A stretch of 64,000 nt of DNA, taken from Solenopsis invicta. Lineage: Eukaryota; Arthropoda; Insecta; Hymenoptera; Formicidae. The stretch is taken from the NCBI RefSeq assembly GCF_016802725.1, contig NC_052679.1, positions 12,939,463-13,003,462 of the forward strand, written 5' to 3'. The notes beneath the pieces were generated by a model. It was not told the DNA's origin. It saw only the letters and a program-made list of their open reading frames with translations, and searched no databases. The translations under genes and the position numbers were made by a program. Shown one piece after another: positions 21,640 through 31,053 of this stretch (positions are counted from its first letter, which is position 1; every line of letters begins with the position of its first letter).

Positions 21640-22939
21640 ATGTCGAGTTTTGTTCCAAATAAGCACCATTTGCGGGAAATTTGATTTTCTATTTCAATTG
21701 GAAAAAAAATGCAGCTGAAGCGCATCAAATGCTTGTGAAAGTGTACAGTGAATCTGCACCATCGGATAAATCTTGCAGAGAATGGTTTCAACAATTTAAA
21801 AGTAATGATTTTAATATTGAAGACAAAGAGCGTTTGGGTCGACCAAAAAAGTTTGAAGATGAAGAATTAGAAACATTACTCGATCAAGATTTGTGTCAAA
21901 TGCAAGAAGAACTCGCAAAAATATTGGAAGTTACTCACCAAGCTATTTGAAAACGATTCAAAGCCGCGGGATACATCCAAAAGCAAGAAAATTGGATCTC
22001 ATACAGATTGAAACCGAAAGATATCAGACGACGATTTTTCATGTCCAAAATGTTGTTTGAACGGTAAAAAAAGAAGTCTTTTCTGCATCGAATCATTACT
22101 GGGGACAAAAAATAAATTCACTACGACAACCCAAAAGACAAAAAATCGTATGTGAAGCCCGGCCAACCAAAAACATCAACGCCGAAGCCGAATATTCATG
22201 GTGTCAAAGTAATGTTCTGTATTTGGTGGGATCAGAAGAGTGTGATCCATTATGAGCTGCTAAAACCTGGTCAAACCATCACGGGTGTTACGTGCTTACA
22301 TATCACTTTCGAATTAGGCGCGTAAACACAGTAGCGTGATAGAACATGCAAGCGAATTAGGAGAGCGCTGGTGATAACAAGTCAGAGATATACACGCGTA
22401 TCGAAAATCGCCGCGCGCTCTTCTCGTTCGGCATATCACCGTTATCCGACGTGTATTCAGAATATTCGAAATAAACAAGTATTACATATCGGCTGACCCG
22501 AGTTCTTCCCTTATATCCGAACCCTACCCCTTACAGGGATACAACGGGAGACTTCTACAGACAACAATTGATCCGTTTAAAGCGAGCTATAGCCGGAAAA
22601 CGTCCAGAATATGCGGCCAGACACAAGTCCATAATCTTTCATCATAACAACGCTCGACTTCATGTTGCTGTTCCAGTTAAAAACTATTTGGAAAATATCG
22701 GATGGAAAGTTCTGGCTCACCCGCTTTATAACTCAGACCTTGCCCCTTCCGACTACCATTTGTTTCGATCGATGCAGAACGTTTTGACTGGAATACGCTT
22801 CACTTCAGAACAGGGTATTAAAAATTGGCTCGATTCATTTTTGACTTCAAAAGATAAACGCTTCTTCCGCGACGGAATCCATAAATTGTCAGAAAAATGG
22901 GAAACAGTAGCGGCTAGCGATGGACAATACTTTGAATAA
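21640..22939 (+). pseudogene. Mos1-like mariner transposase pseudogene
   Basis: Begins MSSFVPNKHHLREI, shifts frame near 21680, then FYFNWKKNAAEAHQMLVKVY, a second HTH (MQEELAKILEVTHQAI) with a TGA directly after, and the linker GRPKKFEDEELE. The first catalytic Asp survives in TGDKK but is followed at once by a stop. The second reads HHNNARLH (Asp to Asn). The third is intact in LAPSDYHLFRSM. The C-terminus RWE-like region and DGQYFE are recognisable. A solo LTR interrupts codons at 22286. Sequence is closest to the mauritiana/Mos1 group. Clearly dead. Confidence 0.9.
22286..22543. mobile_element. Solo LTR, 258 bp, with perfect 5 bp target duplication
   Basis: Starts TGTTACGTGC and ends GGGATACA (TG...CA). 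It is flanked by ACGGG on both sides (22281-22285 and 22544-22548). Removing the segment and one ACGGG restores the transposase codons across the site, which proves an insertion. Size suggests a copia- or BEL-type LTR; family not identified. Confidence 0.9.
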
Positions 22940-23054
22940 GGTATTAATTCATTTTATCGTTCAAATAAATGCGTTTTTCAAGCAAAAAACGGATCGAACT
23001 AAGTTGTACATCAATATATTTGTTAATAGAAATGGCAGTAACATAATTTTTTTA

Positions 23055-23330
23055 TAAAAGTATGACTCTTTAGCTTTAAAACGCCGTATTTTAAAGTCTT
23101 TAAAAATTTTTTGTTGCAAAAATATGATTTTTTTTAAAAAGTCGATTTTTAGACACCCAAAAATACCTTATATTCTTCTTGTTATATAATTATACTTTTA
23201 AAGAAAATGACTATACTAGTTTTTTTTGAAAGTATGACTCTTTAGCTTTAAAATACCGTATTTAAAAGTCTTTAAAAGTTTTGTTGCGGAGATATGATTT
23301 TTTAAAGAAAAAGTGAATTTTTGAACAATT
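23055..23330 (+). repeat. Tandem duplication, ~175 bp unit
   Basis: AAGTATGACTCTTTAGCTTT occurs at about 23057 and 23231, followed in both by AAAATACCGTATTT-like text, AAAGTCTTTAAAA, and GTTGC...ATATGATTTTTTAAA. Related text (TAGACACC, AATACCTCATATTC) lies before the mariner near 21421-21465. Confidence 0.7.
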
Positions 23331-23559
23331 TCTCATTTTTGCTTAATAGCTTTTCTTTTATAACTTAACAATAAATCATTTTTCGGCAATGCCGATTATG
23401 CAGTCACATTTCTGAAATTCTGAACTTTCATGTAAAAAAAAAATTGTTGAAAAATGTTGATTGGAACTAAAGTTATAACTTCTCAAAGTTGAAAAAGTCT
23501 CCTAGACCCAAAAATGTGTTTATGTATTTTACGGAATCGGTGTATTTAAGGGTTGACCT

Positions 23560-24050
23560 TGTGGATATTACATCTTAGAAAGTTTAGTTACGAATAATAT
23601 GGACCGAACGAGATAGCTTCGGTAGACCAAACGCAAGAATAGAAGAAGAGATGACAAACTTAAGAAGGGGAAATACTCGAGAATAGGAAGATACGCATCC
23701 AAGAGAAGTTCGGTATCACTTCGTTTGTTGAGTCCATGCAATTGCTTTTTAATGTGTAACATTTCGGATATAAATCTTTTAACATAAGAAGGCTCCTTGT
23801 CTAAAATTTACACGTTCTCCCAATCAAAATCGTGGTTCTCTTCAATGCGGGGTAACGAGATAACTGAGGGAGAACTGACTTTACTAATATCCGCTTTATG
23901 TTCACTGACTCTTGTTTTTAATTAGCGTTTCATCTGTCCTACATAAAAAGACTCGTCTTTACAATTAATTTTATAAACCACGTCATTACAAGAAAGATGC
24001 TCTATATTGTCTTTGATGAATCTACCTTAAATTATCAAAAGATCTGGTTT
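23560..24050 (-). pseudogene. Penelope-like element 3' coding fragment with GIY-YIG endonuclease region
   Basis: Read on the minus strand, the frame gives VVYKINCKDESFYVGQMKR, a stop, then LKTRVSEHKADI and ENHDFDWENV, the layout of the GIY-YIG-type endonuclease at the C-terminus of Penelope-like polyproteins (VYKI..C...YVGQT.R.LKTR..EH). After another stop come ISEMLHIKKQLHGLNKRSDT and the end near 23568, also typical of the family C-terminus. RT motifs were not found upstream (24050-24250), so only the endonuclease end survives. At least two stops. A ribozyme-like motif on the same strand further downstream (20337) may belong to it. Confidence 0.8.
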
Positions 24051-24394
24051 TGAAATTAATCAAAGAAGCGTGCTCTCTCCTCTCCAATTAGAAAGATAAA
24101 GGTTATATCAAACAACATATATATAGAAGCATTTTAACAATGGACGGCGTCTTACCGAGAGCCTGCCAAATATTCATAAACCCAATAATCCTTTAAGAAT
24201 TATAATTTCTTCAATAAATAGTCCATTATACTCTCTAACTTATTTTTGACATAATATTATTTACAATAGCTGAAAACTGCTATACACATAAGGAATGATT
24301 TCACCCTTGAAACCAAATTTAAGCCGCAACTGATAGTTTCTAAAATCATTTGATTATGTTACCTAAATGTGTGTAGTTTCATTAAAATCGGGGT

Positions 24395-24945
24395 GTGACA
24401 GTCAAAAAACGGAATTAACTCGTGAAAATTTTCGTGCGATGATTTACTACGACTTTCGACGTGAATTATCTCAACAACAGTGCATCAATCAAGTCACTTT
24501 GACTTTTGGCGACAAAGTACCATTTAAAACCATTGTATATCACTGGTTTAGTAAATTCAATAGTGGCCGTCGTTCGCTCACGGACGAAAGAAGGTCGTCC
24601 AAAATCGATTGTTGTGCCAGAAAACATCGATGCTATGCGCGAATTGATAATGCAAGATCATCATGTGACATACTGTGAGATTGAGGCATCCCTGAGCATT
24701 AATATGACAAGCAACACAAGATTTTACATGAACATTTAGCTGTAAAAAATATTTATTCGCATTGGATTTCGCATAATTTGACAATTGCTTAAAAAAAGGC
24801 TCGTGTCGGTTGGTGCAAAAGTGCTATAAAAATTAATTCAAACGTATGCAAAAGTGTACCGATCATCGCGGAGAATATTTAGAAAAACAATAAAATTATC
24901 ATTTTCAATGATAAATATTTGTTTTTGTTTATTATTCCGGATACT
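24395..24945 (+). mobile_element. Internally deleted mariner
   Basis: Inserted in the right arm of the 19727-25095 structure, as shown by the arm homology stopping at 24400 and restarting at 24950. It keeps the transposase N-terminal region and the last dozen codons (CTDHRGEYLEKQ, stop at about 24886) but has lost the middle. Such deletion derivatives are common in mariner families. Confidence 0.7.
24410..24888 (+). pseudogene. Mariner transposase fragment (N-terminus fused to C-terminal end)
   Basis: ELTRENFRAMIYYDFRRELS and QCINQVTLTFGDK form the first HTH; PFKTIVYHWFSKFNSGRRSL follows. A frameshift near 24580 leads to SIVVPENIDAMRELIMQDHH and VTYCEIEASLSIN (second HTH). A short IAQKKARVDWCK-like piece follows near 24795, and then the extreme C-terminus. 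All three catalytic Asp residues are deleted. It differs from the other mariners in this window, so it is a fourth subfamily. Confidence 0.8.
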
Positions 24946-25099
24946 GAGATGAAGTCACTATAAACAACACAAATAGCGTCCGTATGACAAAATGTTCTAA
25001 GTATGTATACTGTCAAAAATATCAAACTTTACAATAAATGTCAGATGGTGCCTTGCAACAGTCCAGTCAATTCCGGATACATAAATAGTAACCCCTGTA

Positions 25100-26105
25100 C
25101 GTGCGCGTCCAATATGTAGATAGTCACGCGCGTTTCAAACTTTGAACGCGTTTTTCTCGAAACTATGTCTTTCAAAACGGCGTGCAATATAACTCAAAAA
25201 ATATTCAATCCATATAGCTGAGACGGTGCATGTTTATTTTTCACTAAATTTTCCACCAAAAGAACTAATAAAACGTGCAAAAATAACTATCAAAACTATT
25301 TTTTTCACATAATAAAAATAAACATTTTATGCAAAAATTCGACATTTTTTTCAAAACTGGGTAAAATTTTTATTTTAGAACATTTTATTATCGTAGTTTA
25401 GTTCTTCCAATATGCAATTGTATCAAAAACAAATTTATTCGATTTTTATTTCAGGATGAGATAAAAAATGCATTGCACGCCATTTGACCTCCTCAAAAAC
25501 CAGGATTTGGAAAGCGAGCGTCATTACGCCGCCATATTTTAACTAATTTGGTTTAACAATTCTTTTTCTACATCTACAAATTATAAGAAATATATAAGAA
25601 AAGTTATGGACAGTTCATTAAAAGTCTTGTGCCGCAAAAAAATTTATGAAAATCCGCTTTTTTTCGGATGATTACATGACCTTCCTCCCTTAAATGGCAC
25701 CTTTTGTTCACTGCACCCACATAAATATTTGAAACGTTTAGAAATGTTTCCTACTTTAAGTGAGTCTTACATTTAATGCTCAATTATTTAAAAGAGTCTC
25801 TGTGGGAACAACACGTTACAGTGAAGCGGATTCTTAATTTACTTGTGTACAATAATTAAAAGTGTGTCAAAGACTGATGTTATCCATTGCTTTACTGGTC
25901 TTTGTTAGCTACTTGGGATGACTCACTGAATAGTTTTTCAATATACTAATTATTTCACATAGAACATTGCATACATTTATAAGGAGATCAAACCATCTCC
26001 TCCGATGGTACACACGGTGGAAAAAGTTGCACTTTGGGGTCTATAAACTGTTAGTGACTCATCCGCACATTAGTTAACAATGATTAAATAATCTCAATGA
26101 CTTAA
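25100..26105. other. Non-coding stretch
   Basis: A/T-rich. An inverted pair AACGGCGTGCAATAT (25176) / GCATTGCACGCCATTT (25470) brackets about 310 bp and suggests an old hairpin element. AAACGCGTTTTTCTC-like text is shared with ~10380. No gene recognised. Confidence 0.4.
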
Positions 26106-26106
26106 A

Positions 26107-26176
26107 TTTGTTTGTTTGTTTGTTTGTTTGTGTGTGTGTGTGTGTGTGTATGCGTGTGTGTGTGCGCGCGTGTGTG
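26107..26176 (+). repeat. Microsatellite (TTTG)n-(TG)n
   Basis: TTTG repeated about five times, then TG/CG repeats with few interruptions, ending exactly at the start of the outer inverted repeat. Confidence 0.9.
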
Positions 26177-26430
26177 AAGTTAGCACCTCAACTATAGTTC
26201 TCGAGAGTTCTGATTAGTTTTCGATTCATTTCAATAAGACTAAGAGTTTCCTATAGTTTACATTAAAAATTTATATTCTGCTCAATAACGGTCTCAAATT
26301 TACATTTAACAAATGGGGTGGTAACTTCTTTTTGATATTAAAGACCAAATAGTCCTGAGGGGCTTAACAGCTTTATTTTGCGAATGTCTAAAGTTCCTAA
26401 TGTATAAGAAAAATTTTGATAAATAAAAAA

Positions 26431-26695
26431 TTATTGCAAAAGCCAGGCTTTGAACGAGTGATGCGCTCCCGCCCCTAAAGATAGAAGCTGCGGTGGCTCG
26501 TGTGCCGAGCGCCTCTCATGTCCGTGTCTCTGCGGCTGTATAGGTGTGCGATCTGCTGTGTGTGTTTCCTGAGAGTCTCAAGCGTGATCGAGTTAAGAGG
26601 AGTGATCCTAGTGTATTGAATAAAGAGTTTTGCAGAATTCGTGTCATATTTCTATCTTAACGTATCGCATCCTGTTCCTGGCGCCTGATATTTAC
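26431..26695 (+). mobile_element. LTR-like insertion in the left arm
   Basis: GC-rich ~265 bp block absent from the matching right arm, so it is an insertion. It contains a polyadenylation-like GAATAAAGAG (26618) and ends in CCTGTTCCTGGCGCCTGATA, where TGGCGCC resembles a retroelement primer-binding start. A partial LTR plus PBS is the best reading; no internal gene remains. Confidence 0.5.
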
Positions 26696-27328
26696 AAAAA
26701 AAATAAATTAAAAAAATATTTTTCAAAAAAAAAATTTTTTGAGATATAACAGTTCTGTGGTATTTCGATTATTTATTTTTGTAGAGTTCTCAATGATTAA
26801 AAAAAATCTAAATCCAAACAAGTTCTAACTAATAACATAGTTTAAAAAATTGGCAAACTACATAGGGGAGACCGGAGCAAATTGTTAGACAGGGTAATTC
26901 GATAATTGGAAATATCTTTTTATGGGTATATATTAAAAATTTACTTTAAACACTGTAAACACGTCCTAATGTAAAGATGTTGCTAACAAAGTTTTGTTGG
27001 TAACGGCGTAATATTAAGGTCGTAGTAGTAAAAAATGTGTTTTGCGACAGTCGAAGTAATTTTTGATAGTCAGCATTTCTTCGAAATTTAAATAAGATAA
27101 TAAAGTTTTTTTTGAAAACTTTGAATGTATCGTGTCCAGTTGAATGTATTTGAAACATTTTGTGTTTACTTTTTGCTGTGTGATGTCTGTTGTTGATCAT
27201 ACGCAATAATGCGCACAGTTGATGTTGGGGCTATTCGTAATACTGAGCACCGGAGCGATTCGTTAATACTGATTACAGAGCCTAATCTAAGTTGGGTAAC
27301 CCTAATCCTTTGGCTGTGTTACGAACGT

Positions 27329-28656
27329 ACCTCTATAAAGCTAGCAAAACCAAATCGGCAGAATTAAATAAAACTTAGTGGAATATTTAGTACTTATTTT
27401 GTACTAATTTGTACCATGAAAAATAATTTTGTACCCCATGCCGTTTCGAAGAAACTCGTGGTCCTGCTAGGTTCATACGAAGCCAACAAGACCACAAAAA
27501 AAAAATATTTTTTTTTAAATAAAAATAAAGTAGATATAATTAGTACTGATTTTGTACTAATTTGTACCACTCCAAATAAATTAATAATATAAGTTTAATT
27601 AATATAATCAACTTCAAAACAATTTACACCTCTATATTCTAGACCAGCTCCAAGAATAAAGTACTCTTTTCTCTCAGCAGAATCGAACGACACTATTTTT
27701 AATCAATGCTTGATAATTTGTACTACCAAAATGTGCAATTTAAGAATTTGTACCCCTGCTATTTTCTCAAAACTACCCCAAACTCTTGAGAACCTCAAAA
27801 ATAAATATATAATTTATACCAGTAAAAATAATTTTGTACTCTGTGCCATTAGAAAAAATAGTACTGAAAGAGAGAGAAAAAACAGCTTACATATTTAAAC
27901 GGCAAAAATGTATATAAATTTTATAATACATAAACTCTCAAACTTCAAATTTCGATAAATCATATTTTGTGTAAATTATTATGCATCAAGGAAATATAGT
28001 GTCGTTTGATTTTGCTAAGAGAAAAAAATACTTTACTCTTGAGGTCATCAAGTATTAACGGTGATTTTGAGAAAAATGGCAAGGGTACAAATTTTTAAAT
28101 TGCACATTTTGGTAGTACAAATTATCAAGCATCGAGAAAAAATAGTGTCGTTTGATTCTGCTAAGAGAAAAGAGTACTTTACTCTAGAGGTCATCAAGAT
28201 TCAGGGGTGGTTTTGAGAAAAATGACAAGGGTACAAATTCTTAAATTGCACATTTTGGTAGTATAAATTATTACTCGTCGAGTAAAAGTAGTGTCATTCG
28301 ATTCTACTGAGGGAAAAAAGTACTTTATTCTTGGAGCTGGTCCAGAATATAGAGGTGTAAATTGTTTTGAAGCTGATTATATTAATTAAACTTATATTAT
28401 TAATTTATTTGGAGTGGTACAAATTGGTACAAAATCAGTACTAATTATATCTACTTTATTTTTATTTAAAAAAAAAAATTTTTTTTTTGGTGGTCTTGTT
28501 GGCTTCGTATGAACCTAACAGGACCACGAGTTTCTTCGAAACGGCATGGGGTACAAAATTATTTTTTATGGTACAAATTAGTACAAAATAAGTACTAAAT
28601 ATTCCATTAAGTTTTATTTGATTCTGCCGATTTGGTTTTGCTAGCTTTATAGAGGT
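27329..28656. mobile_element. MULE-like foldback element with long arms and 9 bp target duplication
   Basis: The ends ACCTCTATAAAGCTAGC and GCTAGCTTTATAGAGGT begin arms of about 450-550 bp that are nearly complementary throughout (for example GTACCCCATGCCGTTTCG / CGAAACGGCATGGGGTAC). Flanks are TACGAACGT (27320-27328) and TTCGAACGT (28657-28665), 8 of 9 matching. Long TIRs with 9 bp duplications are the Mutator/MULE signature. The 1.33 kb has no transposase. The right half holds about three tandem ~150 bp units. Confidence 0.75.
27990..28345 (+). repeat. Tandem ~150 bp units within the MULE-like element
   Basis: Three units carry TAGTGTCGTTTGATT, then AAGAGAAAA-AGTACTTTACTC, then TTTTGAGAAAAATG.CAAGGGT and AAATTGCACATTTTGGTAGT. 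They start near 27998, 28144 and 28290. Only the last two have counterparts positioned in the left arm. Confidence 0.7.
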
Positions 28657-29499
28657 TTCGAACGTCTGCGCTACGCAAAGTTAAGCATTGAGGTAAAGTT
28701 CTTCATTGATTTAGTTCAAACTTGATAATATTGTATATTTCAATACCAAGAACGTGAATATGAATATAAAATCGACGCTCTTAAGCAGATAAAAAGTTAT
28801 AAAACGTTAAAGATTGACACTTGTGAGATTAGGAAATCTGTCCACCGATGGCATAAAAAGACATGCAAACGTGTATGATTGCATTTGTTTTTTGTATACC
28901 TATATCTTTTTTTAAATAAAAGAAAGTCTTAACAACAGCTTTTTTATTGTCTTTCAACTTGAAACACAAATTTCGGGATATTCCTGGACTAGTTACGAAT
29001 TACCCCAGGCTTGGAGCTATTCGTAATTTTTGGCATTAATCGACATTTTTATATGTACTTCAAAACAAGTACACTTTCATGTTCTATCTATACCGGCCTT
29101 TGACTATATAAATATGGACTGCTAGTACCACCCCCCCCTCCCACTTTTCCTATGTTTTCGTGTAAGAAAGATCTGCAACGCTTCCATCTCCTAAGTAGCA
29201 GAAATGTGAAACAAAAAAGCGAAACAGCAATAGTAGAAGATCAGAAAAGAAAGAAACGAAATACAATATATCGCTTTGAATTTATACGTTTACTCTAAAA
29301 TATGCGATTATATTTCTGTAAAATAAGAATTAATTTTACTAAATTAAAAGGAAATAAATATAAAATATACACATAATAAAAAGCATAGGGTAACGCTCGT
29401 ATTGTGAATAAACACAGAGTATAATATTAAACGATCAAATTAACGAGCCAAATTAATTTAAGATTTAAATTACAATAATATAGTAGACAAATAATTAGG

Positions 29500-29531
29500 A
29501 ACGTTTCGGCTTTACTTAGCCTTCATCAACC
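29500..29531 (-). ncRNA. Hammerhead-ribozyme-like core
   Basis: On the minus strand: TTGATGA, then stem II GGCT/AGCC around AAGTAA, then GAAAC. Relative to CUGAUGA the first C is U; all other core bases fit. The nearby ACAATAATATA text is also next to the motif at 20337, so the two share an origin, probably Penelope-like terminal repeats. Confidence 0.45.
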
Positions 29532-29583
29532 TATTAAAATATACACATTTTATTATTAAAGATATATTTAAAAAAATTATATA

Positions 29584-29588
<5 letters not shown>

Positions 29589-29614
<26 letters not shown>
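29589..29614. repeat. Microsatellite (AT)n
   Basis: About 13 AT units. Confidence 0.85.
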
Positions 29615-29621
<7 letters not shown>

Positions 29622-30383
29622 TAATAAAATATATAAAGCAAAAAATGGAAAGTAATTAAAAATAAAAACAAATAAGTGATGTCATAGATTAAAAGAAAGC
29701 CTCATTAGAGAACTGTTATTTTTGGGTAATAAAGTATACAGTATAAATTATTGTCCGCTGAAAATAACAGTTTTAATTAAATTACATTTTATAAACTCTT
29801 TGTGTTCATTCAACGTAATTATTTTACCTTTATAAGCTTATTTAGTCTCTTATGAATGTCGTTGTTTTAATCTATTAAGCTTTTAGATCACTTAATTATA
29901 CGTTATTATATATTTAAGATAATAACAATATTAATATTCAAAGCAAATAGTAAATGTGTAAAAGTTTAGGTTACAATGCAATTAACTAATAACTTACCCA
30001 AAAAATAGTACAGGAATGTGTTTCTCCTTTACACTTTTATATTTGGTTGATTTACAACCATTTATAAAACAATATACTACCATTGTATTATATCACTCAA
30101 TCGCACAAATGTTTATTACTGTCGCGTATAAAAGCCACACACCACACCATATGTTATTTTATACTAGAAATCGTCGCTTAGAAGATGGGGGCGCTGTAGA
30201 TGTTTCTTACAGCCTGAAAGAGCCAACTAGCAGTCCATATTTATATAGTCAAAGATACCGGCATTGTGAAGGGGAAGATTCAACCTTTCAAACCGTTTCC
30301 TTTTTAATAAATATAGGACTCAGGAGACACAAAAGAAAAAAAGGTCTAACGAATAGCCCCGGTTGAATAGTCTCCCCTATATC

Positions 30384-30583
30384 TTGTTATGTAGCCACTC
30401 GATCGCGTTGAACCATAAGACTTTTCATTAGAACTCATTGAGAATTTAAAAAAATTTTCAGCTCTGAAATTTAAAAAATTTTTGGAGACTTTCGAGTAGT
30501 TCTGATTAAAGTTCAAGACAGTTCTCGATGAGTTATAACGAAAAGTCTTATAGCTTAACGCGATCAGATGGTTACATAACAAA
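30384..30583. mobile_element. Hairpin MITE, ~200 bp
   Basis: Left arm TTGTTATGTAGCCACTCGAT... pairs with right-arm ...ATGGTTACATAACAA; arms extend about 65 bp (AACCATAAGACTTTTC / GAAAAGTCTTATAGC). It lies next to the right end of the GGGGAGAC element and separates it from the continuation of the outer arm. Confidence 0.75.
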
Positions 30584-31020
30584 ATATATGTAGTTTCTTT
30601 GCCAATTTTTTAAACTTTGTTATAAGTCAAAACTTGTTTGGATTTAGATTTTTTTTAATCATCAAGAACTCAACAAAAAATAAAATAACAATTGAAATAT
30701 CACAGAAATGTTATATCTAAAATTTTTTTCAGAAAAAAATTTTTTTAATTTATATTTTATTTATCAAATTTTTTATGTATTAGGAATTCTAAACATTCGC
30801 AAAATAAAACTATTAAGCCCTTCAAAACTATTCAGTCTTTAATTTAAAAAAAAAATTAGCACCCCATTTTTTAAACATAAATTTGAGACCATTATCGAGC
30901 AGTACTATTAATAAAAACTATAGAAAACTCTTAGTCCTATCAAAATAAATCAGGAACTCTAATCAGAACTCTCGAGAACTATAGTTGAGGTGCTAACTTC
31001 GCACACGGTAAATTTGTTAC

Positions 31021-31053
31021 ATTGAAGACGACTCCAAAGTTGAGTCAAAACGT
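31021..31053 (+). ncRNA. Hammerhead-ribozyme-like relic
   Basis: ATTGAAGA, stem II GACTC/GAGTC around CAAAGTT, then AAAACGT where GAAAC would be expected. Stem II is perfect, but the conserved G of GAAA is changed, so probably a decayed copy. Adjacent to the right tip of the 26175-31010 element. Confidence 0.35.

Larger units (their letters stand above)
21474..23014 (+). mobile_element. Mauritiana-type mariner, inactive, split by a solo LTR
   Basis: Ends share a terminal repeat: GGTGTATAACTTAGTTCG at the left and the complement of CGAACTAAGTTGTAC at the right, with TA next to each. Without the 263 bp LTR-plus-duplication the length is about 1.28 kb, normal for mariner. Tandem repeat text flanks both sides (TAGACACC...AAAATACC), so it landed in a local repeat. 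Confidence 0.85.
19727..25095. mobile_element. Large inverted-repeat structure with nested elements
   Basis: Left arm 19727-20060 pairs with two pieces on the right. Left 19727-19865 matches the complement of 24950-25090 (shared CATACGGACGCTATTTGTGT). Left 19900-20050 matches the complement of 24255-24400 (shared CACACCCCGATTTTAAT and ATGATTT...CTATCAGTTG pieces). A deleted mariner (about 24395-24945) separates the two right pieces. Inside lie a mauritiana-type mariner, a Penelope-like fragment and local repeats. I cannot tell whether this is one long-TIR transposon or two oppositely oriented copies of a repeat. Confidence 0.6.
29091..30262. mobile_element. 1.17 kb inverted-repeat element with TATA-like arms
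   Basis: TACCGGCCTTTGACTATATA at 29091 matches the complement at 30262, and the arms run about 100 bp with gaps (29091-29190 and 30160-30262; GTAAGAAAGATCT / AGATGTTTCTTAC). Each arm contains ACTATATAAATATGGAC, a TATA-box-like stretch, pointing inward. The 116-codon frame at 30016-30366 overlaps the right arm and shows no known motif; I do not call it a gene. Confidence 0.6.
26865..30377. mobile_element. 3.5 kb element with GGGGAGAC termini and TA target duplication
   Basis: Begins GGGGAGACCGGAGCAAATTG and ends with the complement of GGGGAGACTATTCAACCGGG, flanked by TA on both sides (26863-26864, 30378-30379). It interrupts the 26175-31010 element at a point where that arm is otherwise continuous. 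It contains the MULE-like foldback element, another inverted-repeat element and a ribozyme-like motif. Short internal repeats of GCTATTCGTAAT (27229, 29022) lie near both ends. No transposase recognised. Confidence 0.65.
26175..31010. mobile_element. Outermost element of a nested stack; long inverted arms
   Basis: Left arm (26175-26430 plus 26700-26862) matches the complement of the right arm (30590-31010). Shared pieces include AGTTAGCACCTCAACTATAG / CTATAGTTGAGGTGCTAACT at the tips, GGTCTCAAATTTA near 26292, and CTAAATCCAAACAAGTT near 26808. The left arm is interrupted by an LTR-like piece (26431-26695). The centre is interrupted by the GGGGAGAC element and a hairpin MITE. A single-arm relic of the same family is at 62210-62425. 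No transposase of its own was found. Confidence 0.75.

Noticed and set aside
30016..30366. 116-codon open frame
   Set aside because: Overlaps an inverted arm and TATA-like repeat text; no recognisable motif or splice context.
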